64,000 nt of DNA from Lysobacterales bacterium (GTDB lineage: Bacteria; Pseudomonadota; Gammaproteobacteria; Xanthomonadales; Rhodanobacteraceae). Where the stretch lies: assembly GCA_016721015.1 (NCBI GenBank), contig JADKJL010000004.1, positions 186,001 to 250,000 of the forward strand, given 5' to 3'. A model generated the notes under the pieces. It had not been told where the DNA came from. It saw only the letters and a list, made by a program, of their open reading frames with translations, and did not search any database. Below, piece by piece: positions 1-8,141 of this stretch. How positions within the stretch are numbered: position 1 is the first letter of the stretch; every line of letters begins with the position of its first letter. The position numbers were made by a program, and so were the translations under genes.

Positions 1-271
1 TCGCGGCGGCGCAGTAGTCGATGCGTTCGAGCAGGGCGCGCAGGCTCGCTTCGTCACGTTCATTGGCATCGACGCGTTGTTCGATCGTCGCGGCAACGGT
101 CTGTCGAAATGCTTCGGCGTCGAGCTCGCTGCGCGCCGTGCCGAGGATGCGCAATTCCTTCGGCAGCAGTCCATCGCGTTGCAATCCATACAGCGAGGGC
201 AGCAGCATGCGTTGGGCGAGGTCGCCGGTGGCACCAAAGATTGTCAGCAGGTTTGCGGAGTTTCCGGTCAT
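1..271 (-). CDS. zwf: Glucose-6-phosphate 1-dehydrogenase, N-terminal part (runs off the window)
   Basis: The first 90 codons are visible, reading leftward from an ATG at 271, and the frame stays open to the window edge. The N-terminus reads LLTIFGATGDLAQRMLLPSL. This is the Rossmann NADP-binding signature of glucose-6-phosphate dehydrogenase (GATGDLA, then LLPxL). The enzyme oxidises glucose-6-phosphate to 6-phosphogluconolactone and feeds the pentose phosphate and Entner-Doudoroff routes. It lies 161 bp downstream of, and on the same strand as, the alpha-glucosidase gene, which fits processing of glucose released from maltodextrins. Catalytic residues lie outside the window, so the call rests on the N-terminal motif alone. 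Confidence 0.85.
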   Translation of the reverse strand, partial: MTGNSANLLTIFGATGDLAQRMLLPSLYGLQRDGLLPKELRILGTARSELDAEAFRQTVAATIEQRVDANERDEASLRALLERIDYCAAA

Positions 272-432
272 GTGGAGCCCGTCGGGAAAAAGAAGCGCGC
301 AGCGTTTGGACGGCTGGACGCGATTGCGCTCGATTGTATATGGCGCGCTGCAACAATGCGCGCCCGGTGCGGCGATGTCCGCGTGGATGTCGCGAGACAA
401 TTCAAACGGATGGTTCTTGTCCTATCGGACAA

Positions 433-2049
433 TCAGCCGCGTTGGGCAAACAGCACGCCAAACCCGGGCAATCGGAGTTGGGTTTCGCCGAGTTCGCCGG
501 CGACCAGGCCATGACCCTCGATCACCCGGAATCCTGCAATGTCATCGACGTTGAGCACGCAAGCTTCGTTGCCGGTGTTGAACCACGCACGCAACGTGAC
601 GCCATCGAGCTGGCGTTCAAGGGCCAGCACGGGAGCCGGCGCGGCGAGCATGCGCACATCACCCCACATCAGGGCCGGAGTTTGCTTGCGCCAGCGCATG
701 AACGAACGAAAGCGCTGCAGTGGCGAGGCCGGATCGGCATCCTGCTGCTCGACATTGCGCGCGCGATGCGATTCCGGAATCGGCAGCCAGGGCCGTGCTG
801 AGGTGAAACCGCCATCATTGGCGGCGGTCCATGGCATCGGCGTGCGACAACCGTCGCGGCCCTTGAAGGTCGGCCAGAACGCAATGCCATACGGATCCTG
901 CAAGAGTTCGTAGGGCAGTTCGGCCTCACCGAGACCAAGCTCCTCGCCCTGGTAGACGCAGACCGAACCGCGCAGCGAACAGGCCATCGCACTGAGCAGA
1001 CTGGCCAGGTGTGCCGGGGCGTCGTTGCCTCCCCAACGGCTGGCGACACGCTCGACATCGTGGTTGGAAATCGCCCAGCACGGCCAGCCTTCGTGCATGC
1101 GTTTTTCGAGCGCCTCGACGGTTTCGCGGATATGCCCGGTCGAGAACTCGTCGGTCAGCAGCTCGAAGCTGTAGCCCATGTGCAGGCGATCAGGCCCGGT
1201 GTATTCGGCCATCGTCGCCAGCGAATCCTCCGATGAGATTTCGCCGAGCGCGGCGACATCGGGATAGTGATCGAGCAGGGCTCGAAGCTCGCGGATGAAA
1301 TCGAGATTCTCCGGTTGCGTGTTGTTGTAGTAGTGGTACTGGAACGCATACGGATTGTCCGGACTGAAGCCGCGGCCGACGCGTTTGGATTCGGGCTTCG
1401 GCGGGTTGTCGCGCAGGCGGCGGTCGTGGAAGCAGAAGTTGATCGCATCCAGACGGAAGCCGTCGACGCCGCGATCGAGCCAGAAGCGGACGTTGTCGAG
1501 TGCGGCCTGGCGCACCTGCGGATTGTGGAAATTGAGATCCGGCTGCGAGGCGAGGAAGTTGTGCAGGAAATACTGGCGACGGCGAGGTTCCCACTGCCAG
1601 GCGACCCCGCCAAACAGCGACAGCCAGTTGTTCGGCGGCGTGCCATCCGCGCGCGCATCAGCCCAGACATACCAATCGGCCCTGGCATTGTCGTGGCTCT
1701 CGCGACTCTCGCGGAACCAGGCATGCTCGATCGAGGTGTGGCTGAGCACCTGGTCGATCACCACTTTCAGGTTCAGCGCATGGGCCTTCTCGATCAGGCG
1801 ATCGAAATCGGCCAGCGTTCCGAACAGCGGATCGACATCGCGGTAGTCGGCGATGTCATAGCCAAAGTCGGCCATCGGCGATTTGAAGAAGGGCGACACC
1901 CAGATCGCGTCGACGCCAAGGCTGGCGACATAGTCGAGGCGCTCGATGATGCCGGGCAGGTCGCCAACGCCATCTCCGTTGCTGTCCTGGAAACTGCGTG
2001 GATAGATCTGGTAGATGACGGCTCCGCGCCACCACGGTTGTTTGCTCAT
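433..2049 (-). CDS. GH13 subfamily 23-type alpha-glucosidase
   Basis: A 538-residue alpha-amylase-superfamily enzyme without signal peptide, so probably cytoplasmic, hydrolysing alpha-1,4-linked maltose or maltodextrins to glucose. It opens with WWRGAVIYQIYPRSFQDSNG, the usual oligo-1,6-/alpha-glucosidase start. The four GH13 regions are visible: VIDQVLSHTS (about 97-106), GFRLD with nucleophile D201, ALGE with acid/base E270, and SNHD with D331. The length is normal for the family. It is transcribed away from the symporter gene, and the divergent promoter contains the palindromic operator at 2154-2172. An oligo-1,6-glucosidase or transglucosylating activity cannot be excluded. Confidence 0.9.
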   Translation of the reverse strand: MSKQPWWRGAVIYQIYPRSFQDSNGDGVGDLPGIIERLDYVASLGVDAIWVSPFFKSPMADFGYDIADYRDVDPLFGTLADFDRLIEKAHALNLKVVIDQVLSHTSIEHAWFRESRESHDNARADWYVWADARADGTPPNNWLSLFGGVAWQWEPRRRQYFLHNFLASQPDLNFHNPQVRQAALDNVRFWLDRGVDGFRLDAINFCFHDRRLRDNPPKPESKRVGRGFSPDNPYAFQYHYYNNTQPENLDFIRELRALLDHYPDVAALGEISSEDSLATMAEYTGPDRLHMGYSFELLTDEFSTGHIRETVEALEKRMHEGWPCWAISNHDVERVASRWGGNDAPAHLASLLSAMACSLRGSVCVYQGEELGLGEAELPYELLQDPYGIAFWPTFKGRDGCRTPMPWTAANDGGFTSARPWLPIPESHRARNVEQQDADPASPLQRFRSFMRWRKQTPALMWGDVRMLAAPAPVLALERQLDGVTLRAWFNTGNEACVLNVDDIAGFRVIEGHGLVAGELGETQLRLPGFGVLFAQRG

Positions 2050-2153
2050 TCAATCATCCCGGGCCTCGCGCGCAGATTCCGCGTCGGGCTTTGTGGTTGC
2101 CAGTGCCAAGAGTTGGCAGCTTAACGCTGGCACCTGCATGAGCCGGTAGTTTG

Positions 2154-2172
2154 TGCATACGTATTCATGCGC
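2154..2172. promoter_or_regulatory. LacI-type palindromic operator, copy 1
   Basis: TGCATACGTATTCATGCGC has a perfect 8-bp palindromic core (ATACGTAT) centred on CG, as is usual for LacI-family operators. The identical 19 bp, in inverted orientation, lies at 18942-18960 in the other divergent promoter of this sugar region. This copy sits between the alpha-glucosidase and the sugar symporter. No LacI regulator lies in the window, so the cognate protein is unknown. A maltose repressor of the MalR kind is the natural candidate. Confidence 0.75.
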
Positions 2173-2264
2173 CCGGATGGGGCTGGGAGGCTGCGAATCG
2201 GATTAGCGTTGGCGCAGGGTGGCGCTTCGTGCGGCACCCCTCCGATCGTTTCGAGGGCTTGCTG

Positions 2265-3683
2265 TTGAACACGAATCTGATCCAGATTTCGGTCTTTGCC
2301 GGATTGACCGCACTGGTCGCCGTATTGACCTGGTGGAAATGCCGGCACTCGCTGCACAGCAGCGACGAGTCGAAGGATTATTTCCTCGCCGGCGGTGGCT
2401 TGAGCTGGCCCTTTGTTGCCGGTTCGCTGCTGCTGACCAATATCAGCGCCGAACAGATCGTCGGCATGAATGGCGCACAGATGCTGCTCGTGGCCTGGTG
2501 GGAATTCGGCGCGGCGGCCGGTTTGCTTGTGTTGGCCCATGTGCTGGTGCCGATGTATTACAAATACCAGTGCACGACGACCACCGAACTGCTCGAGAAG
2601 CGGCTCGGTGATCCGGGACTGCGCCGTCTGGTTTCCGTGTTGTTCCTGCTGGGCTACATGTTCATCCTGCTGCCCGTGGTGCTCTACACCGGTTCGGTGT
2701 TCATGAAATCGATGTTCCAGCTCGATGTGCCGATCATCATCATTGCCGGCGCATTCGCCGTGGGCGGTTTGCTCTACGCGGTCTTCGGCGGGCTGCGCGC
2801 AATTGCCATCTCGGACACCTTCAACGGCGTCGGTCTGCTCGTGATGGGACTGACCGTGACCGTATTCGCGCTCGCCGCCGTGCACTGGGATCTTTCCGGC
2901 GTGCCAGCCGAACGCTGGTCGCTGATCGGCAGCAGTGATTCGGATATCCCGTGGTCGACCCTGCTGACCGGCATGCTCTTCATCCACATCTTCTATTGGG
3001 GCACGAACATGGTCATCGCCCAACGCGCGATGGCTGCGCGTTCGGTGCGCGAGGCCCAGAAAGGCATCTACGCGGCGGCAGCATTCAAGTTCGTCATTCC
3101 GCTGATCGTCGTCTTCCCGGGCGTGATCGCGTTCAAGCTGTATGGCGACATCGGCGATGTCGCCTATGGACGCCTGGTCGGTGATGTCCTGCCGCCGTGG
3201 CTTTCCGGGGCCTTCGCCGCGATGATCGTCGGCGCGGTGCTGTCGAGCTTCAATTCCTGCCTCAACTCGGCGGCTGCGCTGTACACCTGCGATCTGCACG
3301 TTCCAATGGTCAACGCGAATGCCGATGTGAAGAAGATCGGTCAGCGCGTCGCAACAATCTTCGCCATCGTTGGCGTCGCCATGGTGCCGATGTTCCAGCA
3401 CGCGCAAAGCATCGTCGATACGCTGCAACGTCTGAATGGCCTGTATTCAATGCCGGTGCTTGCCGCATTCCTGGCTGCGATCTTCATGCGTGGCGTCAGC
3501 GCCCGCGCGGTCAAGATCGGCATCGCCTTCGGTGTCGCCCTGTATGCGGTATTCACCTTCGTCTGGTCGCCGCTGCACTACATCCATCTGATGGCGATCA
3601 CCCTCGCGGCGACCTTGCTCGTCGTGCTGGTGCTCAGTCGACTTGGCGGAAGTGCGCGCAGCGGAGTTGAAGCGGCGCGATGA
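2265..3683 (+). CDS. Solute:sodium symporter (SSS/SGLT family), probable sugar transporter
   Basis: A polytopic inner-membrane protein of about 472 residues with some 13-14 hydrophobic segments. It carries SSS-family features such as KDYFLAGGGLSWPFVAGS and TNISAEQIVGMNG near the N-terminus. It likely imports glucose or short maltodextrins with Na+. The frame is open from 2151, but that stretch overlaps the operator. I therefore chose TTG 2265, which has GAGGG seven bases upstream and starts LNTNLIQISVFAG just before the first membrane helix. The stop overlaps the pullulanase start by 4 nt (ATGA at 3680), so the two are translationally coupled. Substrate is inferred from context. Confidence 0.85.
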   Translation: MNTNLIQISVFAGLTALVAVLTWWKCRHSLHSSDESKDYFLAGGGLSWPFVAGSLLLTNISAEQIVGMNGAQMLLVAWWEFGAAAGLLVLAHVLVPMYYKYQCTTTTELLEKRLGDPGLRRLVSVLFLLGYMFILLPVVLYTGSVFMKSMFQLDVPIIIIAGAFAVGGLLYAVFGGLRAIAISDTFNGVGLLVMGLTVTVFALAAVHWDLSGVPAERWSLIGSSDSDIPWSTLLTGMLFIHIFYWGTNMVIAQRAMAARSVREAQKGIYAAAAFKFVIPLIVVFPGVIAFKLYGDIGDVAYGRLVGDVLPPWLSGAFAAMIVGAVLSSFNSCLNSAAALYTCDLHVPMVNANADVKKIGQRVATIFAIVGVAMVPMFQHAQSIVDTLQRLNGLYSMPVLAAFLAAIFMRGVSARAVKIGIAFGVALYAVFTFVWSPLHYIHLMAITLAATLLVVLVLSRLGGSARSGVEAAR

Positions 3684-6508
3684 AGTATGCGGCGATCAGT
3701 TGCGTATTGCTGCTGGCGTGGGTGCCTGTGCAAGTATCGGCCGAAAGTGCCACTCGCGAAGACTGCTCGAATGGCGCATGGCAGACCGTGCTGACCCCAG
3801 CGCGGCACACACAGACCGACGCACGCGCGGTCTGGCTCGACAGCCGACGATTGATCTGGCCCGGAAAATCCGTGCAAGCGCGCTACCGACTATTCGCCTC
3901 GGCAAGCGCAAGCATCGAGGCGCAAATCGGCAAGCCCGTCACCGGAGCCGATCAACAGCTGAGCTTAGAGAGCACTCCATCCCCCTTCACCGTCATCCCG
4001 GCGGCTTTCAACAGCCGAATGGCTGGTCAGGCCGGGATCCACGCGGATGACGCGAAAGTCCACCCAGTTGCCGACCCAGCATCAACAAACATCGAACATA
4101 CCTTCACCTACCTCGGCAAAGGCGCAATCCTGCATCTCACCGATGCAGACGCTGCACGCTTGCCCAACCTGCTGCGCGGCCAACTCGTACTCGCCGAGCT
4201 TGCCGCCGACGACTCGATCCTCGACGCGACCTATGTCCAATCCGCAACGGCGCTTGATACGCTCTACGCCGATGCCGCCGACGCGCACGATCTCGGCGCC
4301 CAAGTTTCAAATGCACAGACCCGATTCGCCCTATGGGCACCCACCGCGCAACAGGTTTCACTCTGCATCTACCCAAGTTCGCAATCCAATGCGGCAAAGC
4401 TCGAGCCCATGCAACGCGATGCCACCAGCGGAATCTGGTCAGCAACCTTTCCAGAAGATCTTTCCAACCGCTACTACACTTATCTCGTCGATGTATTTGT
4501 CACCGGCGTCGGTATCGTGCGCAATCGCGTCACCGATCCCTACAGCCTCAGTCTCAATACCGACTCGAAGCGCAGCTGGATCGGTTCGCTGGAGGCGTCC
4601 GATGTAGAACCTGAGCGCTGGGATACCGATCGCAGCCCGGCTCCGATCGCATCAGCGACCGACATGCAGATATACGAACTGCATCTGCGTGATTTCTCCG
4701 TTTACGACGACAGCGTGCCGAAGGCGCATCGCGGCAAATATCTTGCCTTCAGCAATGCCGCATCGAACGGCATGCGTCATCTGCGCGCGCTGGCCAGGGC
4801 CGGAATGACCGACGTGCATCTGCTGCCGGTGTTCGATATCGCGACGATTCCCGAAAGCGGTTGCGTCACGCCGAAGCCAACGGGCACTGCGGACAGCGAA
4901 GATCAGCAGGCGCTGATCGCCAGGACCCGTGATCGTGATTGCTACAACTGGGGTTACGAGCCGCTGCACTACACGGCACCCGAGGGCAGCTATGCCAGCG
5001 ATGCGGATGATGGCCGCGTGCGTATCCGCGAGTTCCGGCAGATGGTGCAAGGCTTGCACGATGCCGGTCTGCGCGTCGGCATGGATGTCGTCTACAACCA
5101 CACCAGTGCATCGGGACAGGATGAGAAATCCGTGCTTGATCGCATCGTGCCGGGTTACTACCAACGCCTCGATGCGAATGGCGCGATCGAGCGCTCGACC
5201 TGCTGCGCGAATACCGCAACCGAGCAGCGCATGATGGCCAGGCTGATGCGCGATTCGGTAGCGACCTGGGCGCGTGAATACCACATCGATTCGTTCCGTT
5301 TTGATTTGATGGGGCATCAACCGCGCGCAGCGATGGAAACCGTGCAGCGAGCCGCTGATCAGGCGCGCGGCCAGCACGTGGTCCTGCTCGGTGAAGGCTG
5401 GAACTTCGGCGAGGTCGCCGACGGCGCGCGCTTCGTCCAGGCATCGCAAGCCTCGCTAGCCGGCAGCGGCATCGCCACGTTCAGTGATCGCGGCCGCGAT
5501 GCCGTGCGCGGCGGCGGATGCTGCGACAGCGGCGTCGATCTGATTTCCCGCCAGGGCTATGTCAACGGCCTCAACTACGCGCCGAACGCGAAGGCGGCAG
5601 GTCACGCGCAACGTGCCGATCTCTTGCGCAGCGCCGATCTCGTTCGCCTGGGCCTTGCCGGCAGCCTGGCTGATTTCAGCATGCAGACTGCCGACGGTGA
5701 AACGCGCAGGCTCGCCGACATCGACTACGCCGGTCAGCCGGCCGGTTACGCGAGCGAACCCGGCGAGGTCGTCAACTATGTCGAGAACCACGACAACCCG
5801 ACCCTGTTCGACATGAACGTGCTCAAGCTGCCGCTGGCGACGACGAGCGAAGATCGCGCACGCGTGCAGATTCTCGGCCTCGCGATCGATGCCTTCAGTC
5901 AGGGCATCGCTTACTGGCACGCCGGCGGCGAAGGCCTGCGCAGCAAGTCGCTGGATCGCAACAGCTACGATTCGGGCGACTGGTTCAATCGCATCGACTG
6001 GACATTCAGCGACAACGGCTTTGGCAGCGGACTGCCTTCGCAAGCGGACAACGGCAAGGATTGGCCACTGCTGCGGCCTTTGCTCGCGAACGCGACAATC
6101 AAACCCGATGCCGCGAACATCCGCTGGACCCGCGATGCGTTTCTCGATCTGTTGCGAATCCGCACGAGTTCGACGCTGTTTCGCCTGCGCAGTGCCGCCG
6201 AGGTGCGTCAGCGCCTGCACTTCTTCAATACCGGTCCCGCCCAGGTCGGCACCCTCCAGGTCGGTCATCTCGATGGTCACGACTACCCGGGCGCCGGTTT
6301 CGCCGAGCTGCTCTATTTCATCAATGTCGACACCCGAGCGTGCGATTTTTCGCTGCCCGGCCAAGCCGGAAAGCGCTGGCGCCTGCATCCGGCCCAGCGC
6401 AGCAACAAGGCGGCTGATGCGCGCGTACGCAAGCAGGCGCGTTACCGGAAGGATGACGGAAACTTTCACATTCCAGCGCGCGCCGCTGTCGTGTTTGTGC
6501 TCGAATGA
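3680..6508 (+). CDS. pulA: Pullulanase-type alpha-1,6-glucosidase (GH13), secreted
   Basis: A 942-residue debranching enzyme that cleaves alpha-1,6 branches of glucans. A signal peptide (MKYAAISCVLLLAWVPVQVSA) without lipobox predicts export. A pullulanase N-domain and a CBM48-like module (FALWAPTAQQVSLCIY, about 215-285) precede the catalytic barrel. The pullulanase marker YNWGYEP is present, as are DVVYNH, FRFDLMG with nucleophile D542, GEGW with acid/base E572 and VENHDN with D705. About 30 residues near 100-130 are unlike the family and derive from a palindromic repeat (3991-4052). The gene overlaps both the upstream symporter and the downstream halogenase-like gene by ATGA. Confidence 0.93.
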   Translation: MKYAAISCVLLLAWVPVQVSAESATREDCSNGAWQTVLTPARHTQTDARAVWLDSRRLIWPGKSVQARYRLFASASASIEAQIGKPVTGADQQLSLESTPSPFTVIPAAFNSRMAGQAGIHADDAKVHPVADPASTNIEHTFTYLGKGAILHLTDADAARLPNLLRGQLVLAELAADDSILDATYVQSATALDTLYADAADAHDLGAQVSNAQTRFALWAPTAQQVSLCIYPSSQSNAAKLEPMQRDATSGIWSATFPEDLSNRYYTYLVDVFVTGVGIVRNRVTDPYSLSLNTDSKRSWIGSLEASDVEPERWDTDRSPAPIASATDMQIYELHLRDFSVYDDSVPKAHRGKYLAFSNAASNGMRHLRALARAGMTDVHLLPVFDIATIPESGCVTPKPTGTADSEDQQALIARTRDRDCYNWGYEPLHYTAPEGSYASDADDGRVRIREFRQMVQGLHDAGLRVGMDVVYNHTSASGQDEKSVLDRIVPGYYQRLDANGAIERSTCCANTATEQRMMARLMRDSVATWAREYHIDSFRFDLMGHQPRAAMETVQRAADQARGQHVVLLGEGWNFGEVADGARFVQASQASLAGSGIATFSDRGRDAVRGGGCCDSGVDLISRQGYVNGLNYAPNAKAAGHAQRADLLRSADLVRLGLAGSLADFSMQTADGETRRLADIDYAGQPAGYASEPGEVVNYVENHDNPTLFDMNVLKLPLATTSEDRARVQILGLAIDAFSQGIAYWHAGGEGLRSKSLDRNSYDSGDWFNRIDWTFSDNGFGSGLPSQADNGKDWPLLRPLLANATIKPDAANIRWTRDAFLDLLRIRTSSTLFRLRSAAEVRQRLHFFNTGPAQVGTLQVGHLDGHDYPGAGFAELLYFINVDTRACDFSLPGQAGKRWRLHPAQRSNKAADARVRKQARYRKDDGNFHIPARAAVVFVLE
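3991..4052. repeat. Palindromic repeat inside the pullulanase coding sequence
   Basis: Nested inverted arms are seen: CGTCATC (3991-3997) with CCCGGC (3997-4002), pairing with GCCGGG (4031-4036) and GATGACG (4046-4052). The layout resembles the GTCATCCCGGC...GCCGGGATCC...GATGACG class of dispersed bacterial palindromes. It is read through in frame and encodes residues roughly 104-125 of the pullulanase. Confidence 0.6.
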
Positions 6509-8049
6509 AAGCGACTGATCGTGAGGGAGTGAGCCGCGTGGAAGATTCGCGTATCCGCAAGATCGTCATCGTCGGCGGTGGCACCGCGGGCTGGATGACT
6601 GCTGCGACACTGTCGAAGCTGATGGGACAAAGCGTCTCGATTCGCCTGATCGAGTCCGATGAAATCGGCATCGTCGGCGTCGGCGAAGCGACCATCCCGC
6701 AAATCCGACTGTTCAATGCCACGCTCGGCATCGATGAAGACGAGTTCATCCGTGAGACCAGGGGCACCTTCAAGCTGGGCGTCGAATTCGTCGACTGGAG
6801 CCATCCTGGTTCGCGCTACATGCACGCGTTCGGCACGGTCGGTGGACGCGATCTCGGTCTCGTCCAGTTTTACCAGTACTGGCTCAAGCTGCGCCAGCTC
6901 GGCAAGGTTGCGGAGCTTGGCGCGTACAAGTTCAACGAGGTCGCGGCGCGGCGCGGTCGCTTCATGCGCGGCACCGGACAACCGAATTCGCCATTGACCA
7001 ATGTTTTCCACGCCTTCCATTTCGATGCCGGCCTGTATGCGCGCTTTCTGCGCCGCTTCAGCGAAAAACTCGGCGTGGTTCGCAGCGAAGGCAAGATCGT
7101 CGATAGTGCGTTGCGCGCCGAGGATGGCTTCATCGAGGCGGTCATTCTCGAAAGCGGTGAACGCATCGAAGGCGACCTGTTCATTGATTGCTCGGGCTTT
7201 CGCGGTCTGTTGATCGAGCAGGCGCTCAAGACCGGCTATGAGGATTGGAGCCACTGGCTGCCGTGCAATCGCGCCCTGGCCGTACCGTGCGAAGTCGTGC
7301 CCGAGCCCACGCCGTGGACGCGGGCAACCGCGCGCAAGGCCGGCTGGCAATGGCGCATTCCGCTGCAGCATCGCATCGGCAATGGTCATGTCTATTGCAG
7401 TGACTTCATCAGTGATGAGGAGGCGGCTGAGATCCTGCTGGCCAACCTCGACGCAAAGCCCTTGGCCGATCCGCGACTGCTGCGTTTCACGACCGGCATG
7501 CGGCGCAAATTCTGGAACCGAAATTGCGTGGCGATCGGTCTGTCCAGCGGCTTCATGGAGCCGATCGAATCGACCAGTATCCATTTCATCCAGTCGAGTA
7601 TCTCGAAACTGGTTTCGCTGTTTCCGGACCGTGGTTTCGACAGCGAGACGATTGACGAATACAACCGCCAGACCCGATTCGAGTTCGAGCGCAGTCGTGA
7701 TTTCCTGATCCTGCATTACAAGGCCAACCAGCGCGAGGAGGCGTTCTGGCAACGCTGCAGCGAGATGTCGGTCCCGGACACGCTGGCGCACAAGATCGAG
7801 CTGTTCCGCAGAAGCGCGCGGATCTTCCGCGAGAACGAGGAACTGTTCACCGAAGTCGCCTGGCTGCAGGTCATGATCGGCCAGGGCATCGTCCCCGAAC
7901 GCTACCACCCGATGGTCGACATGCTCAGCGAAGCCGAGATCGAGCAGATGGTCGAAGGCACACGCGCCGTCCTCGATCGCGCTGCTGCGGCGATGCCGAG
8001 TCATGCTGATTTTATTGCGCGCGTACTTGCCGGTTCGACACCGGGTTGA
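6505..8049 (+). CDS. Tryptophan-halogenase-like FAD-dependent protein
   Basis: A 514-residue flavoprotein of the flavin-dependent tryptophan 7-halogenase family. It has GGGTAGWM (FAD dinucleotide fold), GVGEATIP, a lysine in TFKLGVEF (about residue 90, where halogenases keep their catalytic lysine), a WQWRIP block near 280 and EPIESTSIHF near 352. Homologues are common beside TonB receptors and glycosidases in Xanthomonas, Caulobacter and Alteromonas-like bacteria, where the substrate is unknown. There is no flavin reductase or biosynthetic cluster here. Start ATG 6505 overlaps the pullulanase stop; GTG 6538, preceded by GAGGGAG, is an alternative. Confidence 0.85.
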   Translation: MKATDREGVSRVEDSRIRKIVIVGGGTAGWMTAATLSKLMGQSVSIRLIESDEIGIVGVGEATIPQIRLFNATLGIDEDEFIRETRGTFKLGVEFVDWSHPGSRYMHAFGTVGGRDLGLVQFYQYWLKLRQLGKVAELGAYKFNEVAARRGRFMRGTGQPNSPLTNVFHAFHFDAGLYARFLRRFSEKLGVVRSEGKIVDSALRAEDGFIEAVILESGERIEGDLFIDCSGFRGLLIEQALKTGYEDWSHWLPCNRALAVPCEVVPEPTPWTRATARKAGWQWRIPLQHRIGNGHVYCSDFISDEEAAEILLANLDAKPLADPRLLRFTTGMRRKFWNRNCVAIGLSSGFMEPIESTSIHFIQSSISKLVSLFPDRGFDSETIDEYNRQTRFEFERSRDFLILHYKANQREEAFWQRCSEMSVPDTLAHKIELFRRSARIFRENEELFTEVAWLQVMIGQGIVPERYHPMVDMLSEAEIEQMVEGTRAVLDRAAAAMPSHADFIARVLAGSTPG

Positions 8050-8141
8050 TGTCGAATCCATGAAGAGCGGTAGTCGGGCAGGACGAGCCTCCTACGAATT
8101 TCGAAAGTTTCCACTCGTGCAAACAGTTTGAAGGACGTTTC

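Noticed and set aside
2151..2264. N-terminal extension of the sugar symporter from TTG 2151
   Set aside because: It would overlap the shared operator and lacks similarity; TTG 2265 has a good ribosome-binding site.
2121..3428. 435-codon open frame antisense to the sugar symporter
   Set aside because: His/Asp/Gln/Arg-rich composition typical of antisense reading of GC-rich genes; the plus-strand frame is a clear SSS transporter.
6505..8049. Natural-product halogenase gene cluster
   Set aside because: No flavin reductase, NRPS/PKS or tryptophan-modifying partners; neighbours are glycosidases.
6466..8061. 531-codon open frame antisense to the halogenase-like gene
   Set aside because: Covers the same interval as a well-supported flavoprotein and overlaps the pullulanase end; shadow frame.
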